Shown piece after piece: positions 1 through 5,297 of a DNA stretch of 5,297 nt. A program made the translations under genes and the position numbers. The first letter of the stretch is position 1. Each line of letters starts with the position of its first letter. The notes under the pieces were generated by a model. That model was given only the letters and a program-made list of their open reading frames with translations. It was not told where the DNA came from and searched no databases. The DNA is from Bryobacteraceae bacterium (GTDB lineage Bacteria > Acidobacteriota > Terriglobia > Bryobacterales > Bryobacteraceae), in assembly GCA_030044325.1 (NCBI GenBank), contig JASHWA010000026.1, forward strand, positions 1-5,297, read 5' to 3'.

Positions 1-870
1 GGCGCCACTTCGCAGGAAGACGCCGATACGGCGCAGGCCACCTATGACCAGGCAATCGCAAGCCTGGACGCCGCGCAAGCGTCAGTCAATGCCGCGCAGG
101 CTTCCGCCGAATCCGCGCAGAAAGCCGTGGACGTGGCGCGCACCCAGCTCGATCAGGCCGTAGCCGTCGTAGCCCAGGACCAGGCTGCGCTCGCCCAAGC
201 CCAACTGAATCTGGACCATACCCGCATTCTCGCGCCGGTGGATGGCACGGTCGAGTCGCGCAACATGGATGTCGGCCAGACCGTGGCCGCCTCTTTCCAA
301 GCGCCGGTCATTTTTCTGATTGCGCAAGACTTGACGAAGATGCAGGTGGACACGAATGTCGATGAATCCGACGTCGGGCCGATCCGCGTCAACCAGCCTG
401 CTGACTTCACCGTGGACGCCTATCCCAGTCAGATTTTCCACGGGACTGTAGCTCAAATCCGGGAGGCGCCCATCAACGTGCAAAACGTGATCACTTACGA
501 CGTGGTGATCGCGGTGTCCAACCCGGATCTCAAGCTGTTCCCCGGCATGACGGCCAACGCCACCATTTTCACCGGCCACGCTGCGAACGCGCTGCGCATC
601 CCGAAAGCGGCGCTGCGATTTCACCCGCGCGCGGCTTCGAGGCCGCCCTCCGCGCAGCAGCCATCGGCGCAAACGGTGTATGTTCTCGACCAACATGGTC
701 ATCCGGCCGCGGTGCAAATCGCGACCGGAATCAGCGATGTCAATCACGTGGAGGTAACCGGCGGCACATTAGTGGAAGGTCAGCAAGTGATCACGGGGAT
801 GGTCGCCAAGGCGGGTGCGTCTAACCCGCCATCTCAGCCGCCGAGCAGCAACAAACGAATCGGCATTTAG
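1..870 (+). CDS. MacA/HlyD-type efflux periplasmic adaptor (membrane fusion protein), 5' end missing
   Basis: The frame is open from the first base and ends at a TAG, giving the last 289 residues of an RND/ABC efflux adaptor. Visible residues 1-70 are an Ala/Gln/Asp-rich helical stretch with heptad character, which fits the coiled-coil hairpin of MacA/AcrA-type adaptors that contacts the outer-membrane duct. Residues 71-107 carry the signature second half of the lipoyl (barrel-sandwich) domain, LDHTRILAPVDGTV followed by a GQTV turn. Residues 108-190 look like the beta-barrel domain and the remainder like the membrane-proximal domain, ending in a Pro/Ser-rich tail. The N-terminal signal or membrane anchor, the first lipoyl half and the start of the hairpin lie outside the window. 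The protein should sit in the periplasm and couple the downstream ABC permease to a TolC-like channel. Only 22 nt separate it from the permease gene, so co-transcription is likely. The family call is firm; the substrate is unknown. Confidence 0.93.
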   Translation, partial: GATSQEDADTAQATYDQAIASLDAAQASVNAAQASAESAQKAVDVARTQLDQAVAVVAQDQAALAQAQLNLDHTRILAPVDGTVESRNMDVGQTVAASFQAPVIFLIAQDLTKMQVDTNVDESDVGPIRVNQPADFTVDAYPSQIFHGTVAQIREAPINVQNVITYDVVIAVSNPDLKLFPGMTANATIFTGHAANALRIPKAALRFHPRAASRPPSAQQPSAQTVYVLDQHGHPAAVQIATGISDVNHVEVTGGTLVEGQQVITGMVAKAGASNPPSQPPSSNKRIGI

Positions 871-892
871 GCAACAACGTAGGTTAACGACA

Positions 893-2131
893 ATGAACGC
901 CAGAAAGATCACGGCGAGCGTCAAGATCGCCTTGCGGGCACTGCGGGTCAATAAAATGCGCTCGGCACTGACGATGCTCGGCATCATCATCGGAGTGGCG
1001 GCTGTAATCGCCATGGTGGCGGTCGGGTCGGGCGCCGAGGAGCGTATCCGCGAGCAGATTGCCTCCATCGGGAGCAACCTGATCGTGGTTCTCTCCGGAA
1101 GCATCACCAGTTCGGGTATCCGGATGGGAACGGGCAATGCGCAGACGCTCACCGAAGACGATGCGCGGGCGATCATCCGCGAATGCGATGCCGCGGCTCT
1201 GGCCGCACCCGCGGTCCGCGGTGGAGTGCAGGTGGTTTACGGCAATAACAACTGGGGAACGCAGGTGCTCGGAACCACGCCCGACTACCTTCCCATTCGC
1301 GACCTCCACATCGAAAAAGGCCAGCCGTTCACCACGAGTGAGGTGGAAACGGCCTCCAAAGTCGCCTTGCTCGGCAAGACCGTTATCGACAACCTGTTCT
1401 ATGGCGAGAATCCCGTGGGACAGGTCATTCGGATCAAGACAGTCCCGTTCACGGTGATTGGAACACTGGTGCCCAAGGGGCAATCGCCTACCGGTCAGGA
1501 TCAGGACGATGTCATCCTGATGCCAATAAGCACGGCGAAAAAGAAAGTGATCGGAACCAGCCAGGCCAATTATGCGGCGGTCGGCTCCCTAATGGTACAA
1601 GCGCGAGAGGGCCGCACCGACGACGTGCAGGAACAGATGCGAGCATTGCTGCGCCAGCGCCACCACCTGCAATCCAACGAGGACGACGACTTCACCATTC
1701 GCAACATGGAGGAGGTGTTTCAAGCCCAGGAGACATCGGCAAGAGTCATGTCGATCCTGCTGGCGGCGATCGCATCGGTTTCGCTGATTGTCGGCGGGAT
1801 AGGGATCATGAACATCATGCTGGTTTCGGTGAGTGAGCGGACCCGGGAGATCGGTCTGCGTCAGGCGGTGGGCGCCAAGACGCGCGACATTCTGAGCCAG
1901 TTTCTGGTGGAAGCCGTCACCTTGTCGATCGTCGGGGGTGCGATTGGCATCGTACTCGGGATTACGGCGAGCATTCTCATTTCTCACTTCGCTGGGTGGT
2001 CCACGGTGATGAGTGCGGCTTCAATCGTGGTCGCGTTCCTTTTCTCCGCTCTGGTGGGAGTGTCCTTCGGGTTCTATCCCGCGCGTAAAGCCGCCTACAT
2101 GGATCCGATCGAGGCGCTGCACTATGAGTAG
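893..2131 (+). CDS. MacB-type ABC exporter permease (FtsX superfamily)
   Basis: A 412-residue inner-membrane permease of the MacB/LolC-type exporter family. A short cytoplasmic N-terminus is followed by TM1 at about residues 26-46 (LTMLGIIIGVAAVIAMVAVG). A periplasmic domain of about 235 residues (MacB-PCD type) follows, then the FtsX domain with three TM segments at about 285-311, 338-364 and 374-394. The conserved cytoplasmic loop SERTREIGLRQAVGAK (314-329) and the terminal motif PARKAAYMDPIEAL (396-409) are typical of the family. The ATG at 893 is chosen because the protein then starts like its relatives, has a weak AGG at 881-883 (9-nt spacing), and clears the adaptor gene. The upstream GTG at 815 would add 26 Arg-rich residues and overlap that gene. 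E. coli MacB fuses ATPase and permease in one chain; here the nucleotide-binding domain is a separate downstream gene. Substrates of such pumps include macrolides, peptides and lipids; which applies here cannot be told. Confidence 0.95.
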   Translation: MNARKITASVKIALRALRVNKMRSALTMLGIIIGVAAVIAMVAVGSGAEERIREQIASIGSNLIVVLSGSITSSGIRMGTGNAQTLTEDDARAIIRECDAAALAAPAVRGGVQVVYGNNNWGTQVLGTTPDYLPIRDLHIEKGQPFTTSEVETASKVALLGKTVIDNLFYGENPVGQVIRIKTVPFTVIGTLVPKGQSPTGQDQDDVILMPISTAKKKVIGTSQANYAAVGSLMVQAREGRTDDVQEQMRALLRQRHHLQSNEDDDFTIRNMEEVFQAQETSARVMSILLAAIASVSLIVGGIGIMNIMLVSVSERTREIGLRQAVGAKTRDILSQFLVEAVTLSIVGGAIGIVLGITASILISHFAGWSTVMSAASIVVAFLFSALVGVSFGFYPARKAAYMDPIEALHYE

Positions 2132-2876
2132 GCAGAATGTAATCGAAACCGAACATCTGGCAAGAAAGTTCCGGATTGGGGAGCTGACCGTTGCCGCCTT
2201 GTGCGACGTTTCGCTGGAGATCGAACGCGGCGACTTCGCGGCGATTATGGGGCCGTCAGGCTCGGGGAAATCGACTCTGATGAACATTCTCGGATGTCTT
2301 GATAAACCCAGCTCCGGAAGCTACCGGCTGGATGGGATCAGGGTGGAAGAGATGGACCGCGATCAACTGGCCGAAATCCGCAACCGCGAAATCGGATTCG
2401 TGTTCCAGCAATTCAATCTGCTGGCGCGCACCAGCGCCATCGAAAATGTCGAGCTCCCGCTGCTATATACCGCGGAGGCGGTTCCCGATCCTCGCGCCCG
2501 GGCACTTCAGGCGCTCGCCTCGGTGGGCCTGGCGGACCGTGCAGACCATCATCCGAATCAATTATCCGGTGGCCAGCAGCAACGGGTCGCGATCGCACGT
2601 GCGCTGGTGAATAATCCGCAGATCATCCTCGCCGATGAGCCGACCGGCGCGCTTGACACGCGGACCAGCGTCGAGATCATGGGGATTTTTCAACATCTGA
2701 ATCGCTTGCAGGGCATTACGACGATTATCGTTACGCACGAACCCGACATCGCGGCCTATGCGAATCGCAACATCTATTTCCGCGACGGAAGAGTTGTACG
2801 CGACGAGAGGGTCCTGCGGCCACAGCAGGCCGATCACGAGTTACTCAAGTTCGCGCGGGCTGATGCCCTGGTGTGA
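2124..2876 (+). CDS. MacB/LolD-type ABC transporter ATP-binding protein
   Basis: A 250-residue cytoplasmic ATPase that energises the adjacent permease. All ABC motifs are present and intact: Walker A GPSGSGKST (43-51), Q-loop at Q95 within FVFQQFN, signature LSGGQQQR (147-154), Walker B IILADEP with catalytic Glu172, D-loop ALD (176-178) and switch His205 in VTHE. The length and the Q-loop and signature variants match the MacB/LolD branch. The ATG at 2124 lies inside the permease gene in the configuration ATGAGTAG, an 8-nt overlap that suggests translational coupling. A GAGG at 2111-2114 gives a plausible 9-nt spaced ribosome site. The longer reading from 2013 is rejected because its extra 37 residues are just the permease tail in another frame. 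The last ~20 residues extend past the conserved fold and are unremarkable. The gene order is adaptor, permease, ATPase. It is the last gene of the unit and runs into a convergent intergenic region. Confidence 0.96.
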   Translation: MSRQNVIETEHLARKFRIGELTVAALCDVSLEIERGDFAAIMGPSGSGKSTLMNILGCLDKPSSGSYRLDGIRVEEMDRDQLAEIRNREIGFVFQQFNLLARTSAIENVELPLLYTAEAVPDPRARALQALASVGLADRADHHPNQLSGGQQQRVAIARALVNNPQIILADEPTGALDTRTSVEIMGIFQHLNRLQGITTIIVTHEPDIAAYANRNIYFRDGRVVRDERVLRPQQADHELLKFARADALV

Positions 2877-3140
2877 ACGGGATCAAATGCTGATCACCGC
2901 ACAAAATGCGTCGTAAATGATCGCACACGTGCTGTGAACGTTCCGTTTCCGCAGCCGTTGGGCGAACCAACGCAATTTCCTTTCGTCCATCTCCGCGAAG
3001 TCGGGTTCGGCCTTCGCGAACTCTATTCACGACATCTCGAATGTGCGTCCGGGCAGACGCTTCAACTGCTTCATCAGGAAAGCTCCACTTCGCATCTGCC
3101 CGGTATCGTACAAGATATTTCGCCCAAGCCTGGGTCCCAT
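2877..3140. other. Convergent intergenic region with inverted repeats
   Basis: This 264-nt gap lies between the 3' end of the ABC ATPase gene (+) and the 3' end of the secreted repeat-protein gene (-). No recognisable protein or RNA gene is seen. It contains two perfect inverted repeats (7 bp arms at 2994-3000/3012-3018, and 9 bp arms at 3049-3057/3095-3103) and a weaker GATCA/TGATC pair at 2881-2885/2891-2895 just after the ATPase stop. None is followed by a clear T-run on either strand. A minus-strand frame spans 3144 down to 2845 (99 codons). Its ATG overlaps the stop of the repeat-protein gene as ATGA, but its codon use is unlike its neighbours (many A/T third positions). I regard it as doubtful. 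Confidence 0.6.
2994..3018. terminator. Possible bidirectional stem-loop between convergent genes
   Basis: CGCGAAG at 2994-3000 is matched perfectly by CTTCGCG at 3012-3018 around an 11-nt loop, which would form a GC-rich 7-bp hairpin in RNA from either strand. Its place about 120 nt beyond each converging stop codon would suit a shared terminator. No U-tract follows on either strand, so it is not a canonical intrinsic terminator. It could also be chance or part of a decayed gene. Confidence 0.25.
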
Positions 3141-5186
3141 TCATCCCCGCCCGCGGCCACCGCGCGGCGGAGCAGCGGGCCGGGCCGGCATAGACGGCCT
3201 GGGTGCGACAGTTCGCGGAATCCCGGGCGATTGACCGCGATTTTCGAACTCACGCTGCCGCGATTCGCCGAGCGAGCGCGATTGACGCTCCTGGTCGAGT
3301 TGCTGCTGGGCCTGCGGATTCGCAGGCGTTTTCTGCCACTCGCCCGCATTGTTGCGTTGATACCAGCCGTCAGAACGATGTTCGTAGACTTGGCCATTGT
3401 GGCCGGCGTACAAGTCCGGACGCCCGGTGCCGACATTGCCGGGCTGATGAAACTCGCGTGCGACAACGGCGTTCCCCTGCCAGTGGCTATATGCGTTGAC
3501 ATTGCCGCGGATCCAGGCGCGATTCGCTGTGTTCCACTGCGGGTTCCAGTGCTCATAAAAAACGCGATGCGTGATCGGCCACCCGTGATACCACCAGAAG
3601 GAGCCCACCGGATGCCAGAACCATCCGCCGCCCCAGTAGCTGAACTCGAATCCGAGTCCCCATGTCCAGGGCCAGCCATAGCAGTAAAACGGCCATGCGA
3701 ACCCGCACCAGCCCGGATACCACCAGCCGGTTCCGAAGACGACCACGCCATCGGAAACGAACGCTCCCACATAGCCCGGCGTGTAGCCGACGTAGACGTA
3801 ATCGGGCGTTGCGCCGTATACGTACACGTAGCGGAGATGATACAGAGGATTGTCCGGAGGGATGTTGTAGATTTCAGCGGGGACGGTGTCGGCGACCATC
3901 CATGGTCCTTCCGGCGCATCGGCGACGAACCACACTCCATGCTGGACCGCGTAATACCGGCCTTCAGCGCGGATGACTTCCGAAGAAGTGTTGATCGCGT
4001 ATTCCATGGAGGTGCCTTCGATCGGCCGGAAGATCGGGTCTCCGTCGTAGTGCACCGTCAGCTTTGCTTCGCTGCGGCGGACGGTCGCGGTCTGGGGGAT
4101 TCCATTGGCAATGACGGCTTCGCGGGCCTGCTCGCTTCCGGGAACCGACGCGAGCACGTGACCTTTCGGGCTGTCCGGCGAGATCTTGCCGAAGTCGCGT
4201 GGGAGTTGCGCGCCCGGAACCCACTCCCAGGAGCCTTGGAGGGATTTGGCGCGGAACCAGCGTCCTTCGAGCAGCGCGTAATATTGCTGCGTTTTGGTAT
4301 CGACAAAGATGTCATTTTCGGAATTGGTGACAAACAGCAGGCTGGTGGCGGGAATGGGAGCATATTGCGGCTCGCCGCGACTCACCAGGAGGTCGGCGGG
4401 GGTTGTGCTGACGTACACGGCGGGAGGATTTCCCGCGGGCGCGGCGGGCGCTTCGGAAGGTTCCTGCTCTTCGCTCTGCGCCAGTTGCTGTTTGATCGAG
4501 TTCAGATCCTGCGGAGCGTTCGCCGCGGCGGTCCAGGGACCGTTCAGAGACGCCGCCGTCATCCAGTAATTTCCGCCGTCGAGATAAAACGTGTTTGCCG
4601 CGGAATCGAGCAGCAGCAGGGCCGGAGTATTCACGACGCGTGTGTAAGTGGTGCCTTCGACAGTCCGGTACACTGGGTCTCCGTCGATCAGGATCAGCAC
4701 CGCGCGGGTCGGGCTGAAAATGATTTTCGGCGGACCGTTCTTCAAGCGCACCGATTCGGCCTTGGTTTCTGCTTGCGTGATGGAGAGATCGGCGAGCAGC
4801 CGGTCGAGCGAGACGGTTCGCGGCCAGCTTTTGGCGCTTTCGCGAACGGCTTTGATGAGTGTTGGCTGAAGCGCAGCAGCCGACGGGAAATCGGCCTGCC
4901 TGATGGAGATGTCTTCAAACGAGACCAGCCTCGATTCGCGATCGACCTCGGTTCTGGCTTGTATCGAGACGGTGCCGAAGATCTGGGTGGGATCTCCGTG
5001 CCGCGTGACAATCACGGCGGATCGCGACTGAATATGGTTGCCTTCCCAGCGGTCGACTTGAGGCTGATAGATGACTAGATGAACGCTGCCCGTGTCGATC
5101 TCGCGCGGCCAGTTGCCGTCGCCGGCGGTTTGTCCAAAGGCCATCGCGAGCGGGACCAACACAGGCACAAGATGAAAAATGCGCAT
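3141..5186 (-). CDS. Secreted triple-repeat protein with Trp/Tyr/Gly-rich core ('carbohydrate-binding family V/XII'-like)
   Basis: A 681-residue exported protein of unestablished function. Residues 1-18 form a signal peptide (MRIF, a hydrophobic stretch, then AMA/AFG as possible cleavage sites; no lipobox Cys). Residues 20-160 form a mixed N-terminal domain. Three copies of a ~57-residue module follow at about 169-225, 271-329 and 382-436. Each starts GDP/GEP-x-[YF], has a TS/TT-containing strand, then a Y-x2-x-G-x-W[FM] element and an [NQE]G[PS]W turn. Residues 340-370 link modules 2 and 3 (GHVLASVPGSEQAREAVI). Residues 457-570 are exceptionally aromatic and Gly-rich and hold the only two cysteines (C494, C502). 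A short GHNGQVYEHRSDGWYQ element lies at 595-610, then a Gln/Arg-rich stretch and a Pro/Arg/Gly tail ending RGGRGRG. The ATG at 5186 is chosen for its signal peptide and the AAGGA ribosome site 5 nt upstream; a TTG at 5246 would bury the signal. Similar proteins are commonly labelled carbohydrate-binding from weak CBM5/12-like aromatic repeats. Glycan binding or cell-surface attachment is an inference, and no catalytic motif is visible. Confidence 0.88.
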   Translation of the reverse strand: MRIFHLVPVLVPLAMAFGQTAGDGNWPREIDTGSVHLVIYQPQVDRWEGNHIQSRSAVIVTRHGDPTQIFGTVSIQARTEVDRESRLVSFEDISIRQADFPSAAALQPTLIKAVRESAKSWPRTVSLDRLLADLSITQAETKAESVRLKNGPPKIIFSPTRAVLILIDGDPVYRTVEGTTYTRVVNTPALLLLDSAANTFYLDGGNYWMTAASLNGPWTAAANAPQDLNSIKQQLAQSEEQEPSEAPAAPAGNPPAVYVSTTPADLLVSRGEPQYAPIPATSLLFVTNSENDIFVDTKTQQYYALLEGRWFRAKSLQGSWEWVPGAQLPRDFGKISPDSPKGHVLASVPGSEQAREAVIANGIPQTATVRRSEAKLTVHYDGDPIFRPIEGTSMEYAINTSSEVIRAEGRYYAVQHGVWFVADAPEGPWMVADTVPAEIYNIPPDNPLYHLRYVYVYGATPDYVYVGYTPGYVGAFVSDGVVVFGTGWWYPGWCGFAWPFYCYGWPWTWGLGFEFSYWGGGWFWHPVGSFWWYHGWPITHRVFYEHWNPQWNTANRAWIRGNVNAYSHWQGNAVVAREFHQPGNVGTGRPDLYAGHNGQVYEHRSDGWYQRNNAGEWQKTPANPQAQQQLDQERQSRSLGESRQREFENRGQSPGIPRTVAPRPSMPARPAAPPRGGRGRG

Positions 5187-5191
5187 AACTT

Positions 5192-5197
5192 TCCTTC
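5192..5197 (-). promoter_or_regulatory. Ribosome binding site of the secreted repeat-protein gene
   Basis: Read on the minus strand the sequence is GAAGGA followed by 5 nt (AAGTT) and then ATG at 5186. It is the best Shine-Dalgarno match in the window, and it decides the start in favour of 5186 over the upstream TTG at 5246. Confidence 0.7.
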
Positions 5198-5245
5198 TTT
5201 CGGACTCATAACCGGTACGGCAAGTTGAAGACCGGAAAAAGCTCA

Positions 5246-5266
5246 ATTATTCCAATAAATTGGCAA
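5246..5266 (-). promoter_or_regulatory. Candidate promoter with an embedded palindrome, upstream of the secreted repeat-protein gene
   Basis: The stretch around 5241-5272 is clearly more AT-rich than the rest of the window. On the minus strand it holds TGGAATAAT (5254-5246), a good extended -10 element (TGn plus 5 of 6 matches to TATAAT), which would start transcription near 5239 and give a leader of about 53 nt. A TTGCCA lies just upstream (5266-5261), but it is only 9 nt from the -10 hexamer and so cannot act as its standard -35. The perfect inverted repeat CCAAT-AA-ATTGG (5252-5263) sits between the two and could be an operator. All of this is motif matching only. Confidence 0.35.
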
Positions 5267-5297
5267 TTTTCGGGACGGGAACGTGTGGGTGGTGGTG

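Noticed and set aside
1..126. Possible nucleotide tandem repeat (recurrent gcgcag/gcgcaagc motifs) at the window start
   Set aside because: The recurrence reflects Ala-Gln-rich heptads of the adaptor coiled coil; there is no regular nucleotide period.
82..747. A 221-codon minus-strand frame inside the adaptor gene
   Set aside because: It is His/Arg/Gly-rich with no recognisable motif and lies opposite a frame with clear adaptor signatures, so it is an antisense shadow.
815..892. An upstream GTG start for the permease gene, adding 26 residues
   Set aside because: The extension overlaps the adaptor gene, is Arg-rich and does not resemble the N-terminus of MacB-type permeases. The ATG at 893 fits the family.
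2934..5078. A 714-codon open frame on the + strand opposite the secreted-protein gene
   Set aside because: Its codons lie exactly antisense to those of the minus-strand gene, so it stays open merely because TTA, CTA and TCA codons are avoided there. The translation is Arg/Gly-rich with no domain, whereas the minus strand has a signal peptide, internal repeats and a good ribosome site.
5187..5246. An N-terminal extension of the secreted protein from a TTG start at 5246
   Set aside because: It would place 20 polar residues in front of a good signal peptide and ignore the strong Shine-Dalgarno sequence just before the ATG at 5186.

Overview
The window comes from a moderately high-GC, Gram-negative-type bacterium. 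It carries a periplasmic adaptor and an exporter permease with a large periplasmic domain, plus a secreted aromatic-rich repeat protein with a cleavable signal peptide. The gene style (a MacA/MacB-like exporter with permease and ATPase encoded separately, and a large secreted protein with a Trp/Tyr/Gly-rich core) resembles what I know from soil Acidobacteriota. No marker gene is present, so this placement is an inference.

Left half (1-2876, + strand): a three-gene efflux cassette read as one transcription unit. It holds the 3' part of a MacA/HlyD-type membrane fusion protein (cut by the window start), a MacB-type FtsX-superfamily permease beginning 22 nt later, and a MacB/LolD-type ABC ATPase whose ATG overlaps the permease stop by 8 nt. 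Together these would form an ATP-driven exporter. The ATPase energises the permease from the cytoplasm, and the adaptor links the permease to an outer-membrane TolC-like duct that is not seen here. The substrate cannot be read from the sequence.

Middle (2877-3140): a 264-nt convergent intergenic region with lower third-position GC, two perfect inverted repeats and one doubtful short minus-strand ORF.

Right half (3141-5186, - strand): one large gene for an exported 681-residue protein. It has three recognisable copies of a ~57-residue module, an extraordinarily Trp/Tyr/Phe/Gly-rich core and a basic Arg/Gly tail. It resembles proteins often labelled 'carbohydrate-binding family V/XII', whose function is not established. 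It is transcribed towards the efflux cassette from its own AT-rich promoter region (about 5187-5275), so a functional link between the two halves is not indicated. No RNA genes, mobile elements or CRISPR arrays were seen. The secreted repeat protein is the most unusual item; I see no clear evidence of an undescribed multi-gene system.
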